Notes: generated by a model from the sequence alone, not told the origin. DNA of 64,000 nt from Zasmidium citrigriseum (GCA_002786025.1 NHNW01000020.1:310001-374000), one strand, 5' to 3'; positions 34,387 through 44,953 are shown, numbered from the stretch's first letter. Made by a program: numbers and translations.

Positions 34387-34908
34387 ATGACGAAGATCAA
34401 CACCTCGCTCAGCTCCAGCCGGAGAAAGAGCCGCAAGGCTCACTTCCAGGCCCCCTCCAGCGTGCGCCGTGTGATCATGAGTGCGCCGCTCTCCAAGGGT
34501 ACGCACATCTGAAGGAAATACTGTGGGAAGACCGAATACTGACTGTTTGCAGAACTCCGCGAGAAGCACAACGTAAATCTACCCATTCCACCGCCGTCCG
34601 ACTCCCACTAACCACAATCCCGCACACAGGTCCGCGCAATCCCCATCCGCAAGGACGACGAGGTCATCATCAAGCGTGGCAGCAACAAGGGCCGCGAGGG
34701 CAAGATCACCAGCGTATACCGCCTGAAATACGTCGTCCACATCGAGCGTGTCAACCGCGAGAAGTCGAACGGCCAGTCCGTCCCAATCGGTGTCGACCCC
34801 TCCAAGATCGAGATCACCAAGCTCAAGCTCGACAAGGACCGCGAGAAGATTTTGGAGCGCATCAGCCAGGGTCGGGAGCTGAACAAGAAGAAGAGGACGG
34901 CGGCATAA
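34387..34908 (+). CDS. rpl26: 60S ribosomal protein L26 (uL24)
   Basis: Exons 34387-34498, 34553-34572 (20 nt) and 34630-34908 give 136 aa (411 nt). The sequence runs [20 protein letters not shown], then [25 protein letters not shown]. The KOW motif is [20 protein letters not shown], and the end is [10 protein letters not shown]. The tiny middle exon encodes only ELREKHN, and its splice sites and frame fit exactly. L26 sits near the polypeptide exit tunnel. Confidence 0.95.
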
Positions 34909-35514
34909 AAAGCGTGATGGGTCCACTTCTCTGATGACATGCTGATGGGTGGAGGGACGGAGTTTGCATTGGCTGTTACTGCTACACTACCCGCTCATAC
35001 ATGGGATTGAGCGTGGGTGGCTTCTTCGGCGCTGAGATATGAGCATGGGAATAGCGAAGGCTCGCCATGGAATGAAGCTTCGAACGTCTCGCAGAACAAA
35101 ATGCTTGAAATCCACCACGATCCCACACACATTTTCCAAAAGCACGGCACACGACAAGGTAAGGACACCGCTAGATTATCTACTGGGCAGCCCTTCTCGA
35201 TGGCTTCAAGCAGTTATACGACTAGCGAAGAGCGAACTCCACGGTTCTTGCAAACAGCATAGCCGTGGCCTGCCTGCAGAGCGCCGCTCGACTTTATCGA
35301 TGGGAGATGGTGCTTTGAAGGTGGGGAACATACAATGCTTCGAACTCTGGCCCCAGATGATGGACAAGGACAACGACATTGCTTTTGGTAGGTACAATAC
35401 GCCCATGCTTCTTCCAAGTCGACTCCACACTTTCGTTCCTGTTGCACTGATAACGTCTCTCATATCATCCAAGGCCACCGCATGGATATTCACCATTGCT
35501 TCCTGCTCGGACAG
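34909..35514. other. Intergenic between RPL26 and array B
   Basis: Convergent 3' ends. Short frames on both strands (35039-35560 plus) overlap the last exon of B1 and show no family similarity. Confidence 0.5.
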
Positions 35515-36238
35515 CTACCACACTTTGTTTCGCTCGTTCGACAGCATGAGGAAGGCTTGATGGGTGAAAGCCAGCACCCTGCAACAAAGTCAGCGACGAA
35601 TATCAATCCCACAACACGGCAACTCACTTCTCATCAGCATCCTCCAGGAATCCCTCCATCGCCGTGACCGGCTGCTGCGTCCACAGAATCTCAATCTCCG
35701 GCGATCCGGGCAAGTACAGATCAGTCTGAATCTTGCACGACTTCCTCATCGTCTTGGTAAGTCCTTGCTTCGCCGAAACAAGCCGGGCGCTCGCCTCCAT
35801 CGAGTACAACCACATCGCCGTGCGTGGCTCCCAGAAAGACGTCGCCATGGTGCTATGCGAGGGTCTTGGGCTGCTGAGGCGGATTGACTTGACCAAAGCT
35901 GCTCTCGCGGCACCGATCTTTCCGATCCAGGCGTTGATGTGTTTGGCATCGTCAAAGAGGAATGTCGACTGTGCGTAGAAGAGCTGGATGGCTTCTTTGT
36001 GTGTTTGCTTGCATGCGAGGAGGAGACCTGGTGCTATGGTCTTCACGCGATGGACCTTTCGGTAGGATGGCGTCTTTCGGGCTCGATATGCTACCACGTC
36101 GCCGAGGACGAGGCCGTAGATGCGGTTGCGAAGTTCGGCTGGTAGCATCATCAACTTGCTGGCGTGCTGGGGTTGTTCTGGGCCTGAGACGGCGCTGAAT
36201 GGCTTGCCGCTGCTTTTGCCGCGGGTTGGAGACGCCAT
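35515..36238 (-). CDS. B1: LPAELRNRIY-family array protein
   Basis: Exons 36238-35628 and 35578-35515 give 224 aa. The F-box-like motif is MMLPAELRNRIYGLVLGD, followed by APGLLLACKQTHKEAIQLFY. The 49-nt 3' intron (GTGAGT...TTGCAG, with GCTGAC) joins DADEK to a tail VLAFTHQAFLMLSNERNKVW. Reading through the donor would stop at once at TGA. The IG-x-x-R core is NAWIGKIGAARAALVKSI. This is the last member of array B in transcriptional direction. Function is unknown. Confidence 0.72.
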
Positions 36239-36590
36239 TGCTGATGCTGCTGGCTTGGGGAGTCGGTGGTATGGAAGGGAAAGAAGAGCATGGTGATGTG
36301 AGAGGGAAGATATAGACGATGGTGGGTGAGGTGAGGTTTCAATTCACTGTTATTGTCTTGCTGCTCTTGACTTTCACTCAAGAAGGTCTCACGATTTCAC
36401 TTCGTTTCTTGGCATTCCCTCCCTCCCTTCCCAAGGCAGCCTTCCTTTTTCTGGCGGTCGACCTCAGACGTCGCTGTTGATATCTTGACCGGGCCTCTAG
36501 AATCGCATCTAACCTCAAATACGCGCTCCATCCTCATCTTCCGTATCCACGACGACCGCCCTCGGAATCCACCAGTCGACCCAAACTTCC

Positions 36591-37208
36591 TTATTCGAGC
36601 TCATCGGCAGGGCTTTCTCCGGCGGCCTTCCCTTGAGTACAGAACAGGATCCACGGCGTAGTCCGTCGCGTGTCCAGCCAAGCCGTCACCCTCATCGTCA
36701 GGCGTCCCGGCTCCAGCGTAAGACCATGGTCGCGCATGCGGCGCTCGAATCTAGCCATGTGCTCGCACACATCTTGCTTCACTATTTCCTCCCAACCGAC
36801 GGGAAGAAGACCAACTCGGTATGGGAATCGGTAGTCGAACTGCTCGTCGATGCTATCCTCGACCAGAATCGCCCGCAGCAGAGCTCGCTTCTTTCTCCCC
36901 AGCTTGCGCAGCACACTGAGCATCTTGTCTGGGACGTCGAATCGCAGCCGCGTCTTGCTGTAGAAGAGAGTGATGGACTCGCTGTAGATTTGCTTGGAGG
37001 CCATGAGGAGACCTGGATACTTTCCTCTGCCCTTCTTGTTTGAGCTCGAGGGTTCTGGAAAGTGCACGATCTCGCCCTCCAAAGCGAGTGCGTAGATCAC
37101 GTTGCGGATCTCGGCGGGTAGGTCGAAGAAGTTCTTGCGCTCAGATGGTTCTCCGGCTGTCTTGTTGTCAAGGGTCATCTCCGAGTGCATCTCGCTGGAC
37201 TGGGCCAT
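36591..37208 (-). CDS. B2: LPAEIRNVIY-family array protein
   Basis: 205 aa from the ATG at 37208 (MAQSSEMHSEMTLD). The frame is open upstream to 37325 but reads a hydrophobic leader-like stretch with no counterpart in the other members. The motif is FFDLPAEIRNVIYALALEG, followed by YPGLLMASKQIYSESITLFY, in which the conserved Cys is Ser. The frame ends at TAA 36591-36593 with no 3' intron. An overlapping frame past that point reads a Trp-rich segment (VWVDWWIPRAVVVDTED) that resembles the spliced tails of other members. A recent frameshift in the tail is therefore possible. A CATGTG lies at 37379-37384. Confidence 0.68.
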   Translation of the reverse strand: MAQSSEMHSEMTLDNKTAGEPSERKNFFDLPAEIRNVIYALALEGEIVHFPEPSSSNKKGRGKYPGLLMASKQIYSESITLFYSKTRLRFDVPDKMLSVLRKLGRKKRALLRAILVEDSIDEQFDYRFPYRVGLLPVGWEEIVKQDVCEHMARFERRMRDHGLTLEPGRLTMRVTAWLDTRRTTPWILFCTQGKAAGESPADELE

Positions 37209-37594
37209 TGTGGGCAGAGTTGAACGTGCGATTCCGACAACGAGCTGGTGGAGATGATGAGGAGAAAATCCGAGGAAGCTGAGGCAAGAAAGAAGAACGA
37301 GCTTGGAGGGCGTATTCAAATACATGGCAGGGCGAGTGAAGCGACTTCAGGAGTGAAGCGCAGCGAGTGACACGCACGCATGTGAAGCGAGCATCTGAAG
37401 AGTGAGTGCATATTGAAAGTCGAGAAATCAGCTGTCAGAGAGGACGTGGCTAGTGCAACTTCATACCAGCGGGTTCGGCTACTCAATCGATCTCAGGGCC
37501 TGGGGTCTTCGATTTGTGCTATGCGAACAAGCAGACTCCTAACTCCAGATCTCGCAACGCCCTTTGCCGTCCGCCTCATGTTTTGGCTCCAACC

Positions 37595-38190
37595 CTACAA
37601 CTCCTCAATCCGCTCCTCGCCGCTTTCAAGCGCATCCAGCATTTTCCACCATTCCTCTCGCGTAGCAAACTCGCCTTCCTTGTTCTTTCTGCAAGATGTC
37701 AGCGTCCATGGGACATTCATTGCAACCCAGCACTTACGTATTCTCAATGAAGCGGTCAATCAACTTCCTGGCCATCTCCGCCGGGTCCGTCGTCCGCTGG
37801 ACCACGATTCCAGGGTAGCGCGGCAGGCGAAATCGGATCTTGAGCTGTTCTTCTGCTACTTCGAGTCCAGCATTTTGGAGCTTCTCCATTTGAAACCTTC
37901 TCCTCGATGACAACATTCCCGCTTGCTTCTGCAACCTGTTCGACAGCTCCGACTCCTTCCAAGGCGAGGTAGAGTATGAAGGTGCCGACGACGCGATCTC
38001 AAGGTGGCTGATCTGTCTTCGACGCATAGGGCTGATGCGTTTGAGCCACCAAGCAAGACCACCGGTATGACTGGCGAAGAAATTTGCCTCTGCGTAGAAA
38101 ATCGAGGTTCCCTCTGAATAGGCTTGTTTGCATGTGACAAGGATGCCGGGAGGTTCAGAGTTGCGAAGGACGTTTGGATCAACCTCTGCC

Positions 38191-38226
<36 letters not shown>

Positions 38227-38357
38227 GGGACAATGAAACCATTGAGTGACTCATCGTCGAGGTGAACCACTACGCCACGGAAAGTGTACTCGTAAATTCG
38301 GTTGCGGAGTTCTGCAGGGAGGTCGAAGAAACGGAACGACATGCCGGGCGTCTCCAT
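37595..38357 (-). CDS. B3: LPAELRNRIY-family array protein with poly-Asp
   Basis: Exons 38357-37738 and 37688-37595 give 237 aa. The motif is FRFFDLPAELRNRIYEYTF. An (ATC)12 microsatellite then encodes 11 consecutive Asp before the PPGILVTCKQAYSEGTSIFY core. The 49-nt 3' intron (GTAAGT...TTGCAG) adds a charged tail ending LESGEERIEEL. The start ATG gives METPGMSF. The poly-Asp length is likely to vary between strains. Confidence 0.75.
38191..38226. repeat. (CAT/ATG)12 coding microsatellite
   Basis: A perfect 36-bp trinucleotide tract inside B3, read as poly-Asp on the minus strand between the F-box-like motif and the CKQ core. Confidence 0.9.
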
Positions 38358-38700
38358 GTTGATGCTTGACGTAGGCCCGAAAAGAAGAAAGGAAACTGAA
38401 GATTGGAGAATGAAAATGAAATGCTTCGGGGAAGGTGCCAGTCAAACGAAGTTGCGTCGGCAGGAGCGAGCCTGTGACGCGAGGCAGCTGCAAGCGAAGT
38501 GAATATGCGTCTGTCGCTTCAACATTCACTAGACGACGATCTGCACTACAGCTAATACGCTCTGCAGTCGCCCTATTTGTTTCTCGCTGTGTAGTCACAG
38601 CCTGCTTCCAAGGCCTTTTCCCTCTCGAGCTTTCGAGGACCAATGCCACTGATGCCGCGTCCTGACACACTTTACTCTGTGCAGCCGCCGACCCGCTTGC

Positions 38701-39524
38701 TCACTCCTGCTCCTCCTCCTTCTCCATCTCATCCTCCTCCTCTTCATCATCCTCGTCCTCTTCGACATCGTCCTCTTCATCATCATCGTCGTCGTCGTCT
38801 TCCACTGCTTCGATGCCGAACGATTCCAGCATCTCCAGCCACGAATCTTCTCGCCAGGCTTTGTTCTTCGGCTTGACAGCCTTGTTCTTCTCCCTATTCA
38901 AACGTCAGCATATGAATCTTACTGTCAAAGAGAACATTAAACTTACTGAGTCTCTCGCAGACACCTACGCATCATCTTCGCATCCTTCTTCGGATTCGTC
39001 GACCAAAAGTGGCCGACCCCAGGAAGGCATGGTAGCTCGAAAGCCACTTTGATCTTCTTCTTGGGGATTCCGAGCCGTGAGCGACGAAACAGCTTCAGTG
39101 CACGCCGATATCGAGATTCCAGATGCGTGGAGTCGGTATACAGCCGCCTCTGTGTTAGACAGTTTCCCCCGACCCAGTAATGACGAGCGGGATCCGCCAC
39201 AAGACCTACATGATTGATCTGCTCTCGGCGAACGGGGTCGATGCGCCGCAGCCAAGCAATGAGCTCTTTGCGACTCGCACGGGTGAAGATCGTCTCCTCG
39301 TAGTAGATCGTGATGGCTTCTGTATAGGCTTGTCTACATGAAGCGAGTATGCCTGGAGCGGGAGTTGGTTCTTTGGAGTGCTTGATTTCGTAGGGAGTGG
39401 CGATTTTGTGCTCGTAACCGGCAAAGGCGTACTCGTAGATGCGATTGCGAAGCTCCGCTGAGAGGTCGAAGAAGCCGACGGGCTTATCAGGGGTCTCCCC
39501 TTTGTTTAGGGTGGGATCCGTCAT
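38701..39524 (-). CDS. B4: LSAELRNRIY-family array protein, acidic tail
   Basis: Exons 39524-38947 and 38893-38701 give 256 aa, starting MTDPTLNKGETPDKP. The motif is GFFDLSAELRNRIYEYAF, with Ser for the usual Pro, followed by APGILASCRQAYTEAITIYY. The 53-nt 3' intron (GTAAGT...AATAG) is at the family position. The spliced tail reads EKNKAVKPKNKAWREDSWLE, then about 30 almost uninterrupted Asp/Glu. B3 and B4 share FFDL and the IDPVRR/ISPMRR core and look like close sisters. Confidence 0.75.
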
Positions 39525-40056
39525 TTTGTCGGTTGGGATGATGCTTTGTTCGACAGTGGTGGACAAAGTTGGCTTGCTGATGGAGGAGAGTATGTTTAGG
39601 ATGACTGGTTTGCATGGTAAAGGCTCAAGTATAAGTTGAAGAATGTGTTAGGCGTAGTAGTTGTGTTGGGTGTTGGTTAGACAATTCACGCACAGGGGCG
39701 TAAAGGGTGATTGAGGCCTTTGAGGTGAAAGGTACAACGGACAATGCCATTGAGAACTGACGAGTTCTCTCAATCCGACATCTTCATCATGCGTTACCCT
39801 ATTATACAACATCACTCCCAAAGCCGGGAATGAGGCGACAACTAAACCGATAGGTGAGGCGAGTAAGAGCAGAAAGTAAAGCCACGGCGACATAAGAAGT
39901 GAAACGAGAAGTGAAGGATGACAGCATCTCAAGTGAATGCAACAAAGCTCTTAATGAAGATCTAGTAAGTCATGCCGCTCTCACTGGCATCAACTTATCA
40001 TCGGAGTATAGCATAAAGTCTTATACTCCGACTCGAGCAGATATATTCCTTAGTTC
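39525..40056. other. Spacer between B4 and B5
   Basis: 532 bp, AT-richer than the genes. It holds the B4 promoter and the B5 3' end. No CATGTG element is seen here, unlike most array-B spacers. Confidence 0.4.
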
Positions 40057-40769
40057 TCACCTTTCTCCGCTAGTTGAACGACGTCTTCGATGCAACGCTT
40101 GTAGGACATCAGCCGATGCATACCGGGATTCTCTGTCCTGAAGTCTGTTAGCACCAGAGCCCAATGTCTATCTCATTGGCGGATTCGAACTCACTCAATG
40201 TCTTTCATACGCTCCAACAATCCTTGCACCCATTCTCGTGGTTCGCTGACCCAAAAGACTCTTCCTAATGCGGACATTGGGACCTTGACCTTGCTCTCGG
40301 CGACCATTGCTTGGATCTTCTGAATTTGATAGATCGCATTCTGTCGCCAGCTGTCCGCTCTACTTCCTGTGTGGATTACATTCACCTCGCCCATGAACTT
40401 TCGAGGCAGTCTGAACCGGTCGGATGGCGTCCGGGTGAAGTGGATGAGATGGATCTGCTGCTGGCGCTCCGGGCCGATCTTGTGGAGCCATTTGGAGAGC
40501 CGCGAGGGCGTGTAGAGTTCGAAGGTTGAGGAGCCGTAGAAGATAGTGACAGCCTCCGCATAGGTCTGCTTGCACGCTAACAGTAGGCCGGGCGCACGAG
40601 CAAAGCCCTTTGGAGTCGCCTTTCTGACGCTTGGCACGACGAAGGTGGTGTCGGAGAAGATCATCTCGTAGATGTTGTTTCGCAATTCGGCGGGTAAGCC
40701 AAGAAGGCGGCAAGAGGTCTGAGCGGCGGCATTGTCGAGCGACACGTTGACTTTCTTGCGTCTCGCCAT
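40057..40769 (-). CDS. B5: LPAELRNNIY-family array protein
   Basis: Exons 40769-40195 and 40144-40057 give 220 aa. The start MARRKKVNVSLDNAAAQTSC is the common basic leader of B5-B9 and B11. The motif is LLGLPAELRNNIYEMIFSD and the core APGLLLACKQTYAEAVTIFY. The 50-nt 3' intron (GTGAGT...TAACAG, with GTGCTAAC) adds a tail that starts LQDRESRYASADVLQAL and ends Arg-rich. The tail's own end overlaps another donor-like site (AAAG|GTGAGA), so a further exon is possible. The promoter has CACATG at 40967 and TGACGTA at 40974. Confidence 0.74.
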
Positions 40770-41503
40770 TTTGTTGCCGGGCTGAGGCGTCGGGAATGGT
40801 CTCGGATATGTCGTCGAGGGTTGGAGAAATTGAGAGATCATCCACGGGCGTGCGGTCGACTGCAGACGGTGATCTTTAAGGCACAAGCTACTTGCACAGA
40901 AGGAAACTGTTGGAAAGGCAAGAGCTTCCAGAATTTCAGGGGTCTGGCTTGGCAGGCACATGATTATAATTTATGACGTATTAACGGGACTAGCGCGAGA
41001 TGGGTGGTAAACAGGGCGGAAGCACGTGAAGCCTAATGAACCAGAACTTGAAAATGTCATGAATGATCCAGAACAGCATGATGTCCTCAAAGCGGCAAGA
41101 TCAGATTGCAGTCCTGGGAAATGAGCGCACGCTGTACGTATTCTCCTGGATGTGCCGGCGGACGGGCGTCAAATGGCGTTTGGTCTGTACAAAGGCGTCA
41201 GATATATTTGGTACTACCACCGACTCCGCGGATCTGAGTGAGAAGGAAGACGCTCAAGCGTGGGAGCGATCTCGACCAAGAACGAAACCAAATGCATCAT
41301 TCTCATACACAGTATGGTACTTAATCCGGTGAGGCTGGGCTGGAGAAAGCATACTCCGGTTCACGGATCACAAGCCATGAATCGCACTTTCTTGCTCTCT
41401 CAGCAGATGATCCTGCCTTTCCGTACTCAAATGCCGTAAGAAGTAGAAGAAGAAGAAGAAGTGACCCCCCATCCGATTCATTATGCTGCATTTTCAAAAT
41501 CCC
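40770..41503. other. Spacer between B5 and B6
   Basis: 734 bp of non-coding sequence containing the B5 promoter module and a short (GAA)n tract at about 41446-41461 next to the B6 3' end. No gene is supported. Confidence 0.4.
40967..40980. promoter_or_regulatory. B5 promoter module: CACATG plus TGACGTA
   Basis: An E-box-type CACATG (40967-40972) lies two bases from a CRE/ATF-like TGACGTA (40974-40980), about 200 bp upstream of the B5 start. The same pair, in the same order and after the same GGCARGCA word, stands upstream of B7. Confidence 0.45.
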
Positions 41504-42169
41504 TTAGTCGATGTATCCATTCATAGGACAGCCAAAGAGTTTGCCACTGTGCATTGAGTTAGCGTCGGTACGAAACCTTGGAATGTCATGTCAATAAGGC
41601 ACTTACGTCTGCAGGACCCTCTCAGCGCCGTCTTTAGCCAATTGGAATTGCCATGCCAATGAGGCGGCATCATGCTCCGGATGGACTTTGAGCTTGAGCT
41701 TGAGCATGCCGGGGGAAAGGGTAATGTTCTGCTTCTCGAGCTCGTCCTTGACGAGTCGTATCTGCTCCACCATGACCCTCTCATCCTGTCCCTTCCCGGC
41801 GCGACATCCATTGCGATACACACTGAACCGCACATCGAAGATGATGCGACTGACACATGCGCGATGTTGCGGGCCGATCTTCTGCAGCCACCCCGTCATT
41901 CTGTTGAGATTGTAGCATCGGAAAGTGGAGAGGCTGAAGTAGAGCTGGAGAGTTTCGGTGTAGGTCTGTTTGCATGCCATCAGGATTCCAGGGACTTGCG
42001 AGCTGGCCGTGGGGTTGTCTTTGGTCTTAGTGTTGATGGAGATGCTTGTGTCCTCGAGAGCGAGCTCATAGATGCGGTTCCGTAGCTCAGTGGCGAGGCT
42101 GAAGAGTTTGGACTGGCTCTGATTCGAGGCATTTGTGAGGGTGATGACGGTGCCCTTGCGCCGTGCCAT
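41504..42169 (-). CDS. B6: LATELRNRIY-family array protein
   Basis: Exons 42169-41607 and 41546-41504 give 201 aa, starting MARRKGTVITLTNASNQSQS. The motif is LFSLATELRNRIYELALED (Ala-Thr for Pro-Ala) and the core VPGILMACKQTYTETLQLYF. The 60-nt 3' intron (GTAAGT...CACAG) adds a short tail, GKLFGCPMNGYID. LDELEKQNI/ITLSPGMLKLKLKV near the end is shared with B7 and B8. A CATGTG lies at 42283-42288. Confidence 0.74.
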
Positions 42170-42770
42170 GATGTTGGAGTCGTGTGTGTGTGGGGCTGCA
42201 AAGTAGTCTGGAAGTTGTTGTTGTGGAGAGGTTTGATGACGAGCTGTGGCAGAAAGATATAGTACCAAGTTGGCTTCTCAGGCATGTGACAAGCCTCAGT
42301 GCAACCAGCTTGTGAGAGGGGCTTATTGGAATCTGAACTTGAACGGAACCACGAGTCTAATGTACAAACATGTGAGACCAGGTTTTCTACTGCACCTTCA
42401 CTTGCTCGAAGCTTATGGGATACTTACAGAAGAGCCCTGCGTTATCATGCCTTTGCTGTGCTCCCTCTATTCAAGGCTGCATTCCGTATCCCCCCAGGTG
42501 GTACTTTAGCCACCGCCCCTGGGTGCAAGTCTTCGGAGAGAGCGTGAAAAGCATTGATAAGGAAGGCAGATTGCCCGACAAGCATGCTCTTGTGAATTGA
42601 TGAAGCAGATGTCGCAGACGAAGTGAAAATCAAGAAACTATGAATGCATTGAGCGTCAGAAAGAAGAAATATGTTGAATAAATTGTCTTTCTCGGACTAA
42701 AGAAGTCGATCAGAAGAAGGCGGAAGTCACGTATCAGAGTCTTGGTTTCCTCCTTCCTCCCAGTGTCCGC

Positions 42771-42807
42771 ATCAATCAATTAGACTTTCAAGCTTTGATT
42801 GATTGAT
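42771..42807. repeat. Inverted repeat downstream of B7
   Basis: ATCAATCAAT (42771-42780) and ATTGATTGAT (42798-42807) form a perfect 10-bp stem with a 17-nt loop, 75 bp past the B7 stop codon. It could fold in the 3' UTR. AT-rich stems are expected by chance now and then. Confidence 0.5.
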
Positions 42808-42881
42808 TGAATAACCTCTTTAGTCCGCTCTTATTCTTTCCCTCCCATGAGAAAGACACATATTTGCTGGCCAATCTTCTC

Positions 42882-43549
42882 TCACTCGGACTCGTTTCCG
42901 GACTCCTGAATCAGGATGTCGAGATATCTTCCGTCAAACCTGTCTGACATGTTAGCCATTTGAATAAGAGTCAGGAACTCCAGACAGAATGGACTCACAC
43001 TTCAGCTATCCTCTCAATTCCGTCTTCTGCGACGTAGAGCTCGTAGATCCCTCCAAGCCAGCGCCCGCGAGAAGAGCTGACCACCTTGACCTGTAGCATA
43101 CTCGGTGGAAGTACAATCTGCTGCTTTTCGAGATCGGCCTTAGTGACTTTCAGAATCTCCAGCACTTTATCGTCTCTTTCCCTGGCTGGGCCTGCCGGGG
43201 GAAGCATGCCAACCGGAACGCAGAAGTCGATTCGAGTGATCAGACTCCGGTGGATCGATCCAATGTTGCGCAGCCACTTGATCATCCTGTTTCTGTCGTA
43301 GAACTGGAAGGTGGACATGCTGAAGTGAAGCTGGAGGGTCTCGACATAGGCTTGCTTGCATGCCATGAGGATACCAAGGACCTGCGTGCGGCCTTTGGCG
43401 TCTGGAGTCTCCTTAATTCGGACTTCACTGCCGTCGAAAACCAGTTCATAAATGTGGTTACGTAGCTCAGGCGCGAGACTGAAGAGTCTCGAGTCGCTTT
43501 GATCGGAGGCGTTTCGAAGTGTGGTGACGGTGCTCTTTCGTGGTGGCAT
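42882..43549 (-). CDS. B7: LAPELRNHIY-family array protein
   Basis: Exons 43549-42999 and 42939-42882 give 202 aa, starting MPPRKSTVTTLRNASDQSDS. The motif is LFSLAPELRNHIYELVFDG and the core VLGILMACKQAYVETLQLHF. The 59-nt 3' intron (GTGAGT...GACAG) adds FDGRYLDILIQESGNESE. The earlier AG in GTCAG would lead straight to a stop, so the later one is chosen. It is closest to B6 in the N-terminal leader, the core and the late LEKQQIVLPPSMLQVKV strand. Confidence 0.75.
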
Positions 43550-43745
43550 GGTATGGTTATACGTCGCGAGCGACAATGTGGGTTGAAGTTGCTTGCAGAG
43601 TGGTGTGGTAGAATGGCTTCGTGACGAGACGTGGCAGGGACTTCTACGAATGGGAAGGTCCGATGCCACTTGCTGCAGCTCTTGGGGAAAGAACGTGGAA
43701 AAGAGCCCATGAAGAAAGAGCTCTTTCGAGCTTCCACTTGGCAAG

Positions 43746-43762
43746 CATGTGATTATGACGTA
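43746..43762. promoter_or_regulatory. B7 promoter module: CATGTG plus TGACGTA
   Basis: CATGTG (43746-43751) and TGACGTA (43756-43762) follow the word TTGGCAAG, about 200 bp upstream of the B7 start. The B5 promoter holds the same elements with a longer AT spacer. Confidence 0.45.
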
Positions 43763-44159
43763 CTGCAGCAACTGGATCAAGCCTATGAACAAGTGAAAAT
43801 CAGATATGACTTCTGGTATAGAGTGGCAGATAGTGGAAAGCACAAGTCGAGTCAGCCTTCCCTCCCAACGCGTGCCTGGTTAAGAGAAAGATCCGACTTT
43901 GGGAAGTCGCAATTCAGGATCATGCTTTCTTCCCCTGAGCCCCCAATCTCGGACTCCAAGGACTTTCAAACGCCAGTCCACCGCTCATTAATTCCAAAGA
44001 GAAAACTCATGGCGCTCTCTCTGTGAAGAGCACCGTTTGGTGTACTCTGGTGATGATGATCGGTCCGCAGTCTCCGCATTTCCTCATCTGCAAAACATCA
44101 GCATTCAGTCATTCAGTCACAGAGTCAACACTCACGTTACAGGGATCGCTGCGGAGCCG

Positions 44160-44684
44160 TCAAGAGAAGATCCTCTCCGCAAGATCTTTCTTCGTGCATC
44201 GGATTCTCAACATTCCCTCTCTAAGCACCATCTGCTTTTTCGCCAGCTTCTCCCTCAAATCCTCGATCTCTCGACTCATAGCCATAGACAAAGAGTCAGT
44301 CTCCCAGCGCTTGAGGTATCGATACTGGTTGCTTGGGCTGAGACGAAGGTCGACGCGAGACACCTGTCGACAGTTTTGTGGCCCAATGTTGATAACCCAG
44401 TGCATGAGGGCGCTCTTCGTGTCGAAGATGAAGCGGGTCTCGCTGAAGTAGATCTGGAGAGCCTCCGCATATACGTGCTTGCAGATCAGAAGCAGGCGGG
44501 GAAACTTTGAGACCCCGTGCGGCGCGAGTCGGCCGCTTGCATATTCTGTATACATGGGCTGGTCTTCGGAAAAGGCGATCTCGTAGATTCTGTTGCGGAT
44601 CTCGGGCAATAAGTTGAACCATAGTGACTCGCTCTGATCTGCTGCATTGCGGAGATGAGTGACGACTTTGTTGGAGTGTGGCAT
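44160..44684 (-). CDS. B8: LPEIRNRIYEI-family array protein
   Basis: 174 aa, starting MPHSNKVVTHLRNAADQSES. The motif is WFNLLPEIRNRIYEIAFSE and the core FPRLLLICKHVYAEALQIYF. The frame ends at TGA 44160-44162. In the same frame the sequence runs on (RLRSDPCN) to a strong donor (AAC|GTGAGT) with a TTGCAG acceptor about 50 nt later, at the place where other members have their 3' intron. The short form may therefore be the product of a recent nonsense change that cuts off the tail. A CATGTG lies at 44823-44828. Confidence 0.68.
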   Translation of the reverse strand: MPHSNKVVTHLRNAADQSESLWFNLLPEIRNRIYEIAFSEDQPMYTEYASGRLAPHGVSKFPRLLLICKHVYAEALQIYFSETRFIFDTKSALMHWVINIGPQNCRQVSRVDLRLSPSNQYRYLKRWETDSLSMAMSREIEDLREKLAKKQMVLREGMLRIRCTKKDLAERIFS

Positions 44685-44953
44685 GTTAGCGATGGTATGA
44701 TGTATGTGTGTAGATGAGTTGTTGTCTGATGAAGGTAGGTAACATGATCGTTGAGGACTGTACGGCCCATGCTTCTACTGCTTCTAGATTCTTCTAGACA
44801 CTCATATGACACCCTTTACTAGCATGTGGCAATGTACAAGCCCAGGCTACACAGTCGGTGTTCGACGTCTGAACAGCAACCGTTTCCGAGCAACGTCGGG
44901 ATCTCGATCCTAGCCCCTATTTCCACCAGCCTCGACCACGTGTAGAAGTCACA

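Noticed and set aside
40180..40195. Minus-strand GTTCGAATCC reminiscent of a tRNA T-loop
   Set aside because: It lies inside the B5 intron; no stems or acceptor pairing are present.
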